Origin: Thiotrichales bacterium
Lineage (GTDB): Bacteria > Pseudomonadota > Gammaproteobacteria > SZUA-229
DNA: 54,218 bases
Reading direction: 5' to 3'
Assembly (NCBI GenBank): GCA_020341835.1
Contig: CP070838.1
Span: 2,524,611-2,578,828, forward strand
The notes beneath the pieces were generated by a model, which saw nothing but the letters and a program-made list of their open reading frames with translations, made no database searches and had not been told where the DNA came from. Positions 1 through 11,415 of the stretch are shown one piece after another; within the stretch, counting starts at the first letter, position 1; each line of letters starts with the position of its first letter. Position numbers and translations under genes: made by a program.

Positions 1-1248
1 GATGTGCTTTTGCTGAATACCTGTTCGATACGCGAAAAGGCTCAGGAAAAAGTCTTCTCTCAGCTCGGTCGCTGGAAAACCTGGAAGCAGGACAAACCGG
101 ATCTTGTGATTGGCGTGGGTGGCTGCGTTGCCAGCCAGGAAGGTGCGGCGATTCAACAACGCGCGCCGTATGTTGATATGGTGTTCGGTCCGCAAACGAT
201 TCACCGCCTGCCACAGATGCTGGACAGTATTGGTGGTCAGCATCAACATATCGTCGACATCAGTTTTCCCGAAATCGAGAAATTTGATCATCTGCCCGAA
301 CCCCGGGCGGAAGGGCCGACCGCATTTGTTTCAATCATGGAAGGTTGCAGCAAATACTGCAGCTTTTGTGTCGTGCCCTATACCCGTGGTGAAGAAGTCA
401 GCCGTCCGTTCGATGACATACTGGCTGAAGTGGTCGGGCTGGCGGAGCAGGGCGTGCGCGAAGTCAATCTGCTTGGACAGAACGTGAACGCATATCGTGG
501 CGTGATGGATGATGTCAGCGGCGAGCAGGTCGAAGCTGATCTGGCCTTGCTGATCAACTACGTCGCGGCCATCGACGGCATCGATCGTGTTCGCTTTACC
601 ACGTCGCATCCGCTGGAGTTTTCCGACCGCCTGATCCAGGCCTACGCAGAGGTACCTGAACTGGTCAGTTTCCTGCACCTGCCGGTGCAGTGCGGTTCCG
701 ATCGAGTGCTGGCCGCGATGAAACGTGGACATACTGCGCTCGAATACAAACACATCATCCGCAGGCTGCGTGAAGTCCGTCCGGATATCGCGATATCCTC
801 CGATTTCATCGTCGGTTTCCCGGGTGAAACCGCTGAGGATTTCGAGGCAACCATGCAACTGATTGAAGATGTCGATTTCGATCAGTCTTTCAGTTTTATC
901 TACAGTGCGCGTCCCGGAACACCGGCGGCGGCACTACCCGATCAGACACCGCTGGCTGTGAAGAAGCAGCGCCTGGCGCATCTGCAGCAGGACATTGCTG
1001 CACGCGCTGAAAACTTCAGCCGCGCGATGATCGGAAGCGTGCAGCGCGTACTGGTCGAAGGCCCGTCGAGAAAAAGCGACAGGCAGGTGTCGGGTCGCAC
1101 CGAGAACAATCGTGTTGTTAACTTCGATGGCGACGGCGAACTGGCGGGCAGTTTTGTCGATGTCAGAATCACTGAAGCCTTCCCCAACTCCCTGCAGGGT
1201 GAACTCGTTGCCTGCCCCGAAGAACATGCCGTACGAAAAAGCGCCTGA
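1..1248 (+). CDS. miaB: tRNA-2-methylthio-N6-dimethylallyladenosine synthase MiaB (5' truncated)
   Basis: Radical SAM methylthiotransferase that adds a methylthio group to i6A37 of tRNAs. The reading frame is open from base 1 (DVLLLNTCS), so the true start lies upstream; about 30 residues are missing compared with the usual ~445. Counting from the valine codon at 4, the SAM cluster cysteines are C115, C119 and C122 (CSKYCSFC). Two of the three N-terminal UPF0004 cluster cysteines are visible (C7 in NTCS and C41 in GGC); the third lies before the window. The C-terminal ~65 residues fit a TRAM RNA-binding domain. It is followed 24 bases later by phoH, the usual gammaproteobacterial order. Confidence 0.96.
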   Translation, partial: DVLLLNTCSIREKAQEKVFSQLGRWKTWKQDKPDLVIGVGGCVASQEGAAIQQRAPYVDMVFGPQTIHRLPQMLDSIGGQHQHIVDISFPEIEKFDHLPEPRAEGPTAFVSIMEGCSKYCSFCVVPYTRGEEVSRPFDDILAEVVGLAEQGVREVNLLGQNVNAYRGVMDDVSGEQVEADLALLINYVAAIDGIDRVRFTTSHPLEFSDRLIQAYAEVPELVSFLHLPVQCGSDRVLAAMKRGHTALEYKHIIRRLREVRPDIAISSDFIVGFPGETAEDFEATMQLIEDVDFDQSFSFIYSARPGTPAAALPDQTPLAVKKQRLAHLQQDIAARAENFSRAMIGSVQRVLVEGPSRKSDRQVSGRTENNRVVNFDGDGELAGSFVDVRITEAFPNSLQGELVACPEEHAVRKSA

Positions 1249-1272
1249 CTCCGTACTTAAACAGAATCACTC

Positions 1273-2247
1273 ATGCCAGTAAAAATCGTTAAGACCCTGG
1301 ATTTCGAACTCGAACCCACCGACAACAGCCGCCTCGCCAACCTGTGCGGCCAGTTCAATGAACACCTGCATCAGCTGGAATCGCATTTCGATGTCGGTAT
1401 CGCCTGTCGCAGCAATCACTTCCAGATCGAAGGCCGTGATGAAAACCAGCGCGCGGCGATGGCTGCGATCAAGAATCTGTACGATGTCGCGGACAGCGAA
1501 ATGCTGACACCGTCGACCGTGCAGCTGTACCTGAACGAATCGAATGGTGGTAATACCGTGGATATGCTGCAAAAAGACGAGCAACACCGCTGGAGCATGA
1601 AAACCAGCAAGGCGACGATCAAGGGTCGGGGCAAGAACCAGGTTGAATACCTGAAACAGATCAAAACCTTTGATCTCACCCTGGGGGTCGGGCCGGCAGG
1701 TACCGGCAAGACTTACCTGGCTGTCGCCAGCGCGGTCAATTCGCTTGAAAATGATGAAGTGCAACGCCTGGTGCTGGTGCGTCCTGCTGTTGAAGCCGGT
1801 GAGCGGCTTGGCTTCCTGCCGGGCGATCTGGCGCAGAAGATCGATCCGTACCTGCGCCCGATGTATGACGCCCTGTATGAAATGATGGGTTTTCAGAAAG
1901 TGGCCAAACTGATTGAACGCAATGTCATAGAAATCGCGCCGCTGGCCTACATGCGTGGCCGCACGCTGAACGACTCTTTCATCATTCTTGATGAAGCGCA
2001 GAACACCACGATCGATCAGATGAAAATGTTCCTCACGCGCATCGGCTTCGGTTCCAAAGCTGTGGTTACCGGTGACGTAACCCAGGTAGACCTGCCGCGC
2101 GACAAGATGTCCGGATTACGCCACAGTATGCTGCTGCTGAAAGATGTTGAAGGTATTGGCATCACCCACTTCGTGGCTGCCGACGTGGTGCGCCATCCGC
2201 TGGTGAAGAAAATCGTGGATGTTTACGAGAAGGATGATCCCAACTGA
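1273..2247 (+). CDS. ybeZ: PhoH-family ATPase (PhoH-like, YbeZ)
   Basis: 324-residue PhoH-like P-loop ATPase, the usual partner of YbeY in ribosome and RNA metabolism. Walker A is GPAGTGKT at about 140-147 and the Walker B region is FIILDEAQN at about 236-244. The N-terminal ~120 residues form the family's KH-like region. The ATG at 1273 is the first in-frame start after miaB. The stop overlaps the ybeY start as TGATG, pointing to translational coupling within miaB-ybeZ-ybeY-ybeX-lnt. Its precise biochemical role is not settled in the family. Confidence 0.95.
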   Translation: MPVKIVKTLDFELEPTDNSRLANLCGQFNEHLHQLESHFDVGIACRSNHFQIEGRDENQRAAMAAIKNLYDVADSEMLTPSTVQLYLNESNGGNTVDMLQKDEQHRWSMKTSKATIKGRGKNQVEYLKQIKTFDLTLGVGPAGTGKTYLAVASAVNSLENDEVQRLVLVRPAVEAGERLGFLPGDLAQKIDPYLRPMYDALYEMMGFQKVAKLIERNVIEIAPLAYMRGRTLNDSFIILDEAQNTTIDQMKMFLTRIGFGSKAVVTGDVTQVDLPRDKMSGLRHSMLLLKDVEGIGITHFVAADVVRHPLVKKIVDVYEKDDPN

Positions 2248-2714
2248 TGCCGGTCAGCATAGAAATGTCAGTTTCCGACAGCCTCGAATCAGAGGACGAG
2301 GACATACCGGATACGGCAAGCGTACAACACTGGGCCGAACGAGCCTGCCCCTGTGAGGAACAGGTCGTTGTCGGTGTACAGGTTGTCGGCAACGCAGAAA
2401 TGCAGGAGCTCAATCACCGATGGCGCGGCAAGGACAGGCCGACGAATGTGCTGTCATTCCCGATGCAATCCCCCGCTGAAGTCGATCTGAAAATACTCGG
2501 CGATCTCGCCCTGTGTGCAAACGTGATCAATGCCGAGGCCGCGCAGCAGCACAAACCCGCAGAAGCCCACTGGGCACACATGGTTGTGCACGGTATGTTG
2601 CATTTGCAGGGTTATGACCATATTGATGAACAGCAGGCTGAGGAGATGGAGGCGCTGGAGATCCGGATTCTCGAGCAGCTTGGATACAACAATCCTTACC
2701 TGGAACCTGCATAG
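2247..2714 (+). CDS. ybeY: Endoribonuclease YbeY (rRNA maturation factor)
   Basis: 155-residue metal-dependent RNase needed for 16S rRNA 3'-end maturation and ribosome quality control. The signature HGMLHLQGYDH at 115-125 supplies the three zinc-binding histidines H115, H119 and H125. The upstream segment GKDRPTNVLSFP (61-72) is the other conserved YbeY stretch. The start overlaps the phoH stop by one base, and ybeX follows after 32 bases. Confidence 0.96.
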   Translation: MPVSIEMSVSDSLESEDEDIPDTASVQHWAERACPCEEQVVVGVQVVGNAEMQELNHRWRGKDRPTNVLSFPMQSPAEVDLKILGDLALCANVINAEAAQQHKPAEAHWAHMVVHGMLHLQGYDHIDEQQAEEMEALEIRILEQLGYNNPYLEPA

Positions 2715-2746
2715 CAGAAATCAGTTGAAAAAAAACAATAACAGTT

Positions 2747-3604
2747 ATGAACGTTCAATATCAAAAACCCTCATTAATGAAACGACTGTTGTCCACGATC
2801 TTCAAGACGAAGGATGCGCGTACGCGTTTGCTGGAGTCGCTCAGGGACAGTCAGCAGCAGGGACTGATCGACATGGATGCGCTGATCATGATCGAGGGCG
2901 TGTTTCAGGTTTCTGAAATGCGGGTCAGGGATATCATGGTGCCGCGTTCGCACATGGTCGTGATCCAGAAGGACCAGAGCATCGAAAAGATGCTGTCGAT
3001 TGTTGCCTCATCCGGCCATTCGCGTTTTCCGGTCATCGATGAAAGCCTGGATGAAATCGTCGGTATCCTGCTGGCCAAGGATCTGTCGCATTACAGCGAT
3101 GAAGCCAGTCGAGCCTCATTCGAACTCAAGGACATCCTGCGCCCCGCTGTATTCGTACCGGAGAGCAAACGCCTGAATGTTCTGCTGAAAGACTTCCGCA
3201 CCAGTCGTAACCATATGGCGGTGGTGATTGACGAGTACAGCGGTGTGGCCGGCCTGGTGACCATTGAAGACGTGCTCGAGCAGATCGTCGGGGAAATCGA
3301 TGATGAACACGATGCCGCCGATGCGATCAATATTCATCGCCATGGTTACAATCGTTATACCCTGAAAGGGGTCACGCCGATTAGCGAGTTCAACTCGTTT
3401 TTCGGTACACAGTTCAGCAATGAGCAATTCGATACCGTTGCGGGTCTGATCCTGAATGAACTGGGCCATATGCCCGAACGCGGTGAAGAAGTCATCATCG
3501 ACAATTACCAGTTCAAGATCGTCAGTTCGAGTTCAAGGCGTATCAACAACCTGCAAGTTACTTTATTACGCGAAGCCAAATCCGTCACCTCCGGCGCTGC
3601 CTGA
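2747..3604 (+). CDS. ybeX: CBS-pair/CorC_HlyC domain protein YbeX (CorC)
   Basis: 285 residues. Two CBS domains lie at about 65-185 (IMVPRSHMVVI and AVVIDEYSGVAGLVTIEDVLEQIVGEI are the recognisable pieces) and a CorC_HlyC domain is C-terminal. There is no DUF21 membrane region, which separates it from the larger HlyC/CorC membrane proteins. The family has been tied to magnesium/cobalt efflux and, more recently, to ribosome metabolism with YbeY. The stop overlaps the lnt start by one base (TGATG). Confidence 0.93.
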   Translation: MNVQYQKPSLMKRLLSTIFKTKDARTRLLESLRDSQQQGLIDMDALIMIEGVFQVSEMRVRDIMVPRSHMVVIQKDQSIEKMLSIVASSGHSRFPVIDESLDEIVGILLAKDLSHYSDEASRASFELKDILRPAVFVPESKRLNVLLKDFRTSRNHMAVVIDEYSGVAGLVTIEDVLEQIVGEIDDEHDAADAINIHRHGYNRYTLKGVTPISEFNSFFGTQFSNEQFDTVAGLILNELGHMPERGEEVIIDNYQFKIVSSSSRRINNLQVTLLREAKSVTSGAA

Positions 3605-5118
3605 TGCCGCTGTCTGCCGTGTTCGCACCGATGTTCGACACGCATCGCTGGCCGGCGATGCTGTTCAGCCTGCTGGCGGGCGCTTCGATGACGCTGGCCT
3701 ACGAACCCTTTGGTGCCAGTCTGCTGGTTTATCCATTGCTGGCCTATATGCTGTTTCACTGGCTGAACGCGGATGCAAAGCATGCCTTCATCCATGTCGG
3801 GCTGTTTGCGTTCGGTGCCAGGTTGACGGGCAATAGCTGGATCTTCTGGAGCCTCTACTTCCATGGTGCCAGCCCGGCGGCACTGGCAATACTGATCATT
3901 GTCTTACTGTCAATACTGCTTGCCTCTTTCCCGGCAACGGCGGCCTGGTTTGTTAACCGTTATTGCCGTGCAAAAGATTCGATCCGATTGCTGGTCGTGT
4001 TTCCCGCAGCCTGGCTGCTGGCTGAATGGTTCAGGGGTTACCTGTGGACCGGTTATGCCTGGATGCAGCCCGGATACACGCAAATCGATCTGCCATTGTC
4101 AGGTTACGCGCCACTGGTTGGTAACCATGCGGTCGGCGCCCTGGCGCTCGTGACTTCGGCAGCACTGCTTGCTGCGTTGCTGAAAAAACTGTCATGGCGG
4201 ACAGCGATCACGCTGGTGGTGCTGATATGGGGCGCCGGTTTTGCATTGAAGCAGCTCAGCTGGACGCAGCCGGCCGGGGATGAAATCGAGGTGGCATTGA
4301 TACAGGGCAATATACCGCAGGAGCTGAAATGGAAGCGCCACATGCACCGCAAGACCCTGGAGATGTATCGTGACCTGTCGCTGGAACACAAGGACGCTGA
4401 TGCGATCATCTGGCCCGAGACCGCGATACCGGATTACCAGCACCGCGTACCTGCCTACATCATCGATATGCGCCAGAAAATGGAGCAGAGTGATACCGAT
4501 CTGCTGATGGGGCTGTTCATCAAGAACCTTGAGACCGGGCGCTATTACAACAGCGTGATCAATCCGCGCGGCGGAGAATACCGCAAGCGTCACCTGGTGC
4601 CGCTGGGCGAATATGTACCTTTTCGACCGCTGATCGGATTCTTCAATCGCTGGATCAATATACCGATGTCGGATATCGAATCCGGGCCGGATGACCAGGT
4701 GTTGATGCAGCTTGCCGGCCAGCCTGTCGGCATCAGTATCTGTTTTGAAGACGCCTTTTCGCGCGACGTGCGCCGGGATTTGCCGGAAGCGACCTTGCTG
4801 GTGAACGTGAGCAACGATGCCTGGTTTGATGGTTCGCACGAAACCTATTTGCATCATGCCATTGCGCGTATGCGTGCACTCGAAACAGGGCGTTACCTGC
4901 TGCGCGCGACCAACACCGGCATCTCGTCGGTGATCGGAGCGCACGGGCAGGAACTGGCAGTTGCCCCGGTCTTTGAGCGCACGGTGCTCAGGGCCAGCGT
5001 CACGCCCCTGAGCGGGCAGACGCCGTATGTGTTCTGGGGGGATGCCTTCAGTGTGATACTGGCTATTGTGTTGATTGGTGCAGCCTGCTTCTTGCCGGGC
5101 AGTCGCAAGACACTATAA
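3604..5118 (+). CDS. lnt: Apolipoprotein N-acyltransferase
   Basis: 504-residue inner-membrane enzyme that transfers the third acyl chain onto the N-terminal cysteine of lipoproteins. About six hydrophobic helices occupy residues 15-215, followed by a periplasmic carbon-nitrogen hydrolase domain. The catalytic triad is visible as E272 (WPETAIP), K328 (EYRKRHLVPLGEY) and C380 (GISICFEDAF). The start overlaps the ybeX stop. It is the last gene of the miaB-lnt operon, and the gap after it carries repeats. Confidence 0.96.
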   Translation: MPLSAVFAPMFDTHRWPAMLFSLLAGASMTLAYEPFGASLLVYPLLAYMLFHWLNADAKHAFIHVGLFAFGARLTGNSWIFWSLYFHGASPAALAILIIVLLSILLASFPATAAWFVNRYCRAKDSIRLLVVFPAAWLLAEWFRGYLWTGYAWMQPGYTQIDLPLSGYAPLVGNHAVGALALVTSAALLAALLKKLSWRTAITLVVLIWGAGFALKQLSWTQPAGDEIEVALIQGNIPQELKWKRHMHRKTLEMYRDLSLEHKDADAIIWPETAIPDYQHRVPAYIIDMRQKMEQSDTDLLMGLFIKNLETGRYYNSVINPRGGEYRKRHLVPLGEYVPFRPLIGFFNRWINIPMSDIESGPDDQVLMQLAGQPVGISICFEDAFSRDVRRDLPEATLLVNVSNDAWFDGSHETYLHHAIARMRALETGRYLLRATNTGISSVIGAHGQELAVAPVFERTVLRASVTPLSGQTPYVFWGDAFSVILAIVLIGAACFLPGSRKTL

Positions 5119-5144
5119 ACCGTCACCGGTAGATGGTGATATTA

Positions 5145-5170
5145 GCCACAGAGACACAGAGAGCACAGAG
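5145..5170. repeat. Short purine-rich CACAGAG repeat
   Basis: A run of near-identical units (CACAGAGA/CACAGAG, three to four copies) lies just after lnt. The motif resembles the CCACAGA... arms of the composite repeat near 44090, so it may be a degenerate relative. It is not coding. Confidence 0.45.
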
Positions 5171-5184
5171 TTTTTTGTGTGTGC

Positions 5185-5254
5185 GCAGGAGCGGCTTTAG
5201 CCGTGAATTGCTCGCGTTAATGCAGAGATTGTTCGCGGCTGAAACCGCTCCTAC
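5185..5254. repeat. REP/BIME-like inverted repeat pair, copy 1
   Basis: The left arm 5185-5207 contains AGCGGCTTTAGCCGTGAA. The right arm 5232-5254 is its near reverse complement (TTCGCGGCTGAAACCGCT). The arms are separated by 24 bases, and each is itself partly palindromic (GCGGCTttAGCCG). It lies between the convergent genes lnt and the zinc-ribbon gene, a typical REP location, and may stabilise the RNA or end transcription. Further copies lie at 27290-27357 and 44031-44264. Confidence 0.75.
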
Positions 5255-5295
5255 GGTTGTTCCAATCCGTATGAACCGTAAAGAGCGGAATCTAT

Positions 5296-5808
5296 CTAGT
5301 TTTTGAACTCGGCCCGCTTGAAGGTGTTGTGCCCGCACTCTGGACAAACCTCGATTTGCGAGGTCGTTTTGAACTGAACCTGGTGGCCGCATTCATTACA
5401 TTGCAATGTGCCCGGGCCTGTGATTTCACCTGAATAATACAGGCTAAGTTCCCGGTTCTGAACGCCAAACTGCTCCAGTTCGACGCGCGTCTTATCGGCA
5501 ACCGAAAGGAACAGATCGATCAGCTTGCGCTCGATTACTTCGATGTCCAGCATCAGCCAGTCGCTGAATTCCGAGCTGGTTTCCATCATGTACTCGGCGG
5601 CGTCATTGATGTCGCGCTTGATGAAATTACTGATTTCCTCGGCTTCGTCCTGGGTGACGTCACTGATATGGGTGATCTCATCCCGGGCCATGGACATGGC
5701 CTTGCTCAATGACATTTCCTCATCGTCCGAACGTTCAAATGCCGATCGGATGGAGGCCATCATCTGGTTATACGCATCAATCAGGCGGTTCGATGGTTGC
5801 TGGCTCAT
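5296..5808 (-). CDS. Zinc ribbon-containing protein (DUF1451 family)
   Basis: About 170 residues from the chosen ATG (MSQQPSNRL). The C-terminal ~45 residues hold a two-knuckle zinc ribbon, CNECG then CPECG, about 20 residues apart. The N-terminal two thirds is acidic and helical. I recognise it as the DUF1451/YbeL-like family, whose function is unknown. In-frame starts at 5820 and 5859 would add 4 and 17 residues; the start used here has GGTG six bases upstream and matches the family N-terminus better. It is transcribed away from leuS, so their promoters lie in 5809-5965. Confidence 0.8.
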   Translation of the reverse strand: MSQQPSNRLIDAYNQMMASIRSAFERSDDEEMSLSKAMSMARDEITHISDVTQDEAEEISNFIKRDINDAAEYMMETSSEFSDWLMLDIEVIERKLIDLFLSVADKTRVELEQFGVQNRELSLYYSGEITGPGTLQCNECGHQVQFKTTSQIEVCPECGHNTFKRAEFKN

Positions 5809-5959
5809 TTGAATCACCATACTCCGTACAAAAGTGTTTTCCGGTTTCTTTGCTAGCACCTGTAGTGTATCCTTTCAGCCGCCTGAGTTTCATTAATATT
5901 GATCAATTTTATAGACCACATAATTTTTCGCGACAGAGTCATCCGACGAACTGTAGTAA

Positions 5960-8412
<2,453 letters not shown>

Positions 8413-8413
<1 letters not shown>

Positions 8414-8901
8414 TGCGCGCGTTACGTCTATTCAGCCTGGTACTGATCGCCTGTACCGTTGTTGCCTGCGGATTTCAATTGCGTGGCGCCTACGATCTGC
8501 CCGAACACCTGTCACCGCTGTATCTCGACAAAGACTCGATGAGCCTTTTGCTTTACAAGGAACTGCGCTCGACCCTGAAAGCCAGTGGCGCCGAGCTGAC
8601 CGAAGATTCGACCATAGCCGCATCGGTACTGAAGGTTACCCAGGAGCAACAGACCCGTGATGTTATTTCGGTCGATACACTGGGGCGCGCCCGCGAATAC
8701 CGTCTGATCTACCGGCTTGTTTTCTCAGTGACTGCGTCTGGCGAAGCGGTCATCGATCAAAGCAACATTCAGCTGACACGTAACCTGCTGTTCAATCCTG
8801 AAGCGGTACTCGGGGTCGCCGAGGAAACACAGAACATTTACCGGGATATGATCAGGGACAGTACCGGCCAGATTTTGCTGAGACTGCAGGCGCTGCAGTA
8901 A
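8413..8901 (+). CDS. lptE: LPS-assembly lipoprotein LptE
   Basis: 162-residue outer-membrane lipoprotein that plugs the LptD barrel during lipopolysaccharide insertion. The signal peptide ends in a lipobox with the acylated cysteine at C19 (TVVACG). The following GFQLRG is the family hallmark just after the cysteine. It sits between leuS and holA, the canonical position. Confidence 0.93.
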
Positions 8902-8912
8902 CAGCTTCACAC

Positions 8913-9911
8913 ATGAACGTTCGTCCTGACCAGTTAGCCGGCATTCTCAACAGGCAGCTGCACCCGCTGTACCTGATCAGCGGTGATGAACCCCTGCAGG
9001 TAATGGAATCGTCCGATGCTGTGCGCGCAGCCTGTCGTCAGCAGGATTATTCAGAGCGTGAAGTTTTTGATGTCGATACCAGTTTCGACTGGCAGCTGTT
9101 AAGAGATGAAGCCAACAGCCTGTCGCTGTTCAGCAGCCGGCGGATTCTGGAACTGCGCATACCGTCGGCGAAACCTGGCAGGGAAGGCGGGCAGGCATTG
9201 AAAGACTATGCCGCAAACCCGCCCGAGGATACGGTATTACTGATTACGACCGGCAAGCTGGACGCGGCGCAGAAAAAAACGGCCTGGTTCAAGGCGCTGG
9301 ATCAGGTTGGCGTGGTGATGCAGTGCTGGCCAGTCGGTGCCGACAGGCTGCCGGCATGGATCAAGCAGCGATTCCAGAGCAAGGGCATGCAGGCCAGCAG
9401 GGAAGTCGTCGATTATGTCTGTCAACGCGTCGAGGGTAACCTGCTCGCTGCCGCACAGGAAATCGACAAACTGCATCTACTGGTCGGACCGGGCGCGGTC
9501 GACCTCGACAGCGTGCGTGACGCCGTCGCCGACAGTTCGCGCTTCAGCGTGTTCGAACTCGCCGACAGTGCACTGGCCGGTGACCAGGCACGCGTGATCC
9601 GGATCCTGCACGGTCTGCGTGCTGAAGGTGTTGAGCCCGTACTGGTTACCTGGGCGCTGGCCAAGGAGGTTAGGCTGCTTGCTGCGGTTTCGGCGAATCG
9701 TGCCTCAGCCGACTATGCCTTGAAGCAGGCCGGTGTCTGGCAGAACCGGATGGCCTTGTTCAAATCCTGTCTCGCGCGACATACCGCCGCCAGCTTCAAC
9801 CATTGCCTGCAGCGCTGTGCCCGGATCGACGGCATCACCAAGGGCCAGCAAACCGGGAACGTCTGGGATGAGCTGCAGACCCTGGGCTATCAGCTGGCGG
9901 GTAGCCGGTAA
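8913..9911 (+). CDS. holA: DNA polymerase III delta subunit
   Basis: 332-residue clamp-loader subunit that opens the beta sliding clamp. The N-terminus LYLISGDEPLQVMES is the typical start of the delta AAA+ fold, and the order after lptE is conserved. The C-terminal ~120 residues (ALAKEVRLLAAV onward) match the collar region. It begins 11 bases after lptE and is the last gene of the leuS operon. A stem structure follows at 9951-9997. Confidence 0.94.
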   Translation: MNVRPDQLAGILNRQLHPLYLISGDEPLQVMESSDAVRAACRQQDYSEREVFDVDTSFDWQLLRDEANSLSLFSSRRILELRIPSAKPGREGGQALKDYAANPPEDTVLLITTGKLDAAQKKTAWFKALDQVGVVMQCWPVGADRLPAWIKQRFQSKGMQASREVVDYVCQRVEGNLLAAAQEIDKLHLLVGPGAVDLDSVRDAVADSSRFSVFELADSALAGDQARVIRILHGLRAEGVEPVLVTWALAKEVRLLAAVSANRASADYALKQAGVWQNRMALFKSCLARHTAASFNHCLQRCARIDGITKGQQTGNVWDELQTLGYQLAGSR

Positions 9912-9950
9912 CAAGGTTCTGGAGTCTGGAGTTTGCTGGCTGGAACAAAG

Positions 9951-9997
9951 AATATTGCGGCGGCGCCTCATAGCTAAAAAAACGCCGCCACAATATT
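9951..9997. repeat. 15-base inverted repeat after holA
   Basis: The left arm 9951-9965 (AATATTGCGGCGGCG) and right arm 9983-9997 (CGCCGCCACAATATT) pair at 14 of 15 positions around a 17-base loop rich in A. There is no T-run after the stem, so it is not a textbook intrinsic terminator, but it could still end or stabilise the leuS-lptE-holA transcript. Confidence 0.6.
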
Positions 9998-10320
9998 ACT
10001 GCCTGAAATAAAGAGGGGTTTCGTTCAGAAATCCCCGACCCGATATGATGCTCCTCTTGGATCAAGACTCCTGTGGGGAAGCAGCGTTAGAATATTATTG
10101 AAAGCTAATGTAGGTGTCAACTGTGTTTCGCACGTAAAGCAGGTTTGCGGTTGTCGGGTGTTTTTACAGTTGGGTATTCGATAAGTGTATGTTTTCTTGA
10201 GGATCGGGGGGACGGCCTGGCGTTATCCTCTGCACATGTTAGGCGAGAGGAAGACAGTAGCAAATGTACTGTAGGAGATCGGATCCTGTAACTATATGAA
10301 ATAAAAGGAAAGGTCCATAT

Positions 10321-10363
10321 AGGGTTTTTGTTACCAACTTCTAGGGTTTTTGTTACCAACTTC
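10321..10363. repeat. 22-base tandem duplication
   Basis: AGGGTTTTTGTTACCAACTT begins at 10321 and again at 10343. The second copy is complete except for its final base, so the period is 22. The nine bases GGAAAGGTC occur on both flanks (about 10307 and 10364). It lies 128 bases before the sigma-54 promoter, within enhancer range, though the spacing alone does not prove a regulatory role. Confidence 0.8.
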
Positions 10364-10491
10364 GGAAAGGTCGAAAAATTTTACAGGTGGATAAATATAG
10401 CTGTTAACACTGCTCCTGTCAGTTCATTTACCCCATTTTCGACAGCAGGAACAGAGTTAAGTCTCTGATAATCTAGTCCTCTTCGGGGAAA

Positions 10492-10507
10492 TGGCATGAA
10501 GTTTGCT
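10492..10507 (+). promoter_or_regulatory. Sigma-54 (RpoN) promoter
   Basis: TGGCATGAAGTTTGCT matches the -24/-12 consensus TGGCACG-N4-TTGCW at all but one defined base. GG (10493-10494) and GC (10505-10506) are separated by exactly 10 bases, as required. The predicted start, about 12 bases downstream, leaves a ~60-base leader to the ATG at 10577. RpoN control of PEP-CTERM genes with the PrsK/PrsR two-component system is known in other bacteria, so the location is sensible. No rpoN or prsKR gene is in the window. Confidence 0.8.
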
Positions 10508-10576
10508 TCGGTTTGCAATAGTGTTCGTCGCAAGTTCTGATGTGCGACTTTTTAATTGTTGAATATGGAGATAAGA

Positions 10577-11266
10577 ATGTATTCACCCAAAGGCTTAATT
10601 CTCGGAACATGTGTTACTGCTGCGTTCGGGCTATTTTCACTTCAGGCGTCTGCTGCAACATTAACGCTGGATTTTGACGTGAGTTTCGGTGATCCGACCG
10701 ATCCTGATACTGCAGCACCCGATGGTCCGACACCATGGATGACGGCGTTTTTTGATGATGGCGGTAGTGCTGGTTCTGTCGATTTGGTCCTGACTGTTTC
10801 TCCCGGCGTTGGTAATGCCGCAGTGACAGGTGTATATCTCAATGTAGATGATGCAATCGGTGCGGAGAGCTTGGCGATTACGCCGAGTGTTTCTAACAGC
10901 AGCGTCGTTTCAAGCGAAACCATCAATCGGAATACAAATACACACAAGGCTGGTAATGACGGTTTGTTTGATATTTTGATCGAACTCCCACCGCCGGGTG
11001 ATGACAGGTTTACAGCCGGGGAATCGTTGAATTACAGCATTACTGCCGCAGGCTTGCTGGCTTCTTCGTTTAACTTCTTTTCTGCACCTGACCCATCCGA
11101 GTTGGATCCCAGTGGTCCATTCCTTGGTGCTGCGAAGTTCCAGACAACGGGTGATGGCTTGCAGTCTGACTGGGTTGGTGCTGTTCCAGTTCCTGCTGCA
11201 GTCTGGTTATTTGGCTCCGGCCTGTTGGGCCTGGTTGGCATAGCACGCAGAAAACACCGCGTATAG
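10577..11266 (+). CDS. PEP-CTERM/VPLPA-type sorted exported protein, paralogue 1
   Basis: 229 residues with an N-terminal signal peptide (GLILGTCVTAAFGLF..ASA) and a C-terminal tripartite sorting signal: VPVPAAVWLF, a hydrophobic helix SGLLGLVGIA, then RRKHR. This is the exosortase/archaeosortase-type signal of proteins processed at the envelope and often linked to extracellular matrix. The ATG at 10577 was chosen for its GGAG six bases upstream; a TTG at 10556 is also in frame. The middle is acidic and beta-rich with GPTPWMTAFFDD, shared with the next gene. Its ligand is unknown. It is preceded by a sigma-54 promoter and followed by a terminator. Confidence 0.88.
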   Translation: MYSPKGLILGTCVTAAFGLFSLQASAATLTLDFDVSFGDPTDPDTAAPDGPTPWMTAFFDDGGSAGSVDLVLTVSPGVGNAAVTGVYLNVDDAIGAESLAITPSVSNSSVVSSETINRNTNTHKAGNDGLFDILIELPPPGDDRFTAGESLNYSITAAGLLASSFNFFSAPDPSELDPSGPFLGAAKFQTTGDGLQSDWVGAVPVPAAVWLFGSGLLGLVGIARRKHRV

Positions 11267-11286
11267 CTACAAAGCTGAAAGTATAT

Positions 11287-11318
11287 AAAAATAGCCCTTG
11301 ATTGAAGGGCTATTTTTT
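11287..11318 (+). terminator. Intrinsic terminator after sorted protein 1
   Basis: AAAATAGCCCTT, a five-base loop, then AAGGGCTATTTTTT: a perfect stem of about 12 pairs ending in a run of six T. It should separate transcription of the two paralogues or attenuate read-through. Confidence 0.92.
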
Positions 11319-11415
11319 CGAAAGGGTTTAATGTTTTACGCAATCAGCAACAGAAATTCGGATTACGTAAGACGTTGTTATTTTGAATTGATTCAAATTT
11401 AATAGGGAGCACACT

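Larger units (their letters stand above)
9912..10491. other. Long intergenic region with stems and a tandem repeat
   Basis: No convincing gene was found in this stretch between holA and the first sorted protein. It holds the 15-base inverted repeat at 9951-9997, a small G/C stem at 10015-10036 (GGGGTTTC...GAAATCCCC), a six-base palindrome ACAGTA-N7-TACTGT near 10252, and a 22-base tandem repeat at 10321-10363. The sigma-54 promoter follows. The AT-rich 3' half could hold activator sites for that promoter, but I recognise none. Confidence 0.6.

Noticed and set aside
11375-11403. TTGTTA-N17-TTTAAT before sorted protein 2 as a sigma-70 promoter
   Set aside because: The implied start near 11410 would fall at the end of the ribosome-binding site and leave almost no leader.
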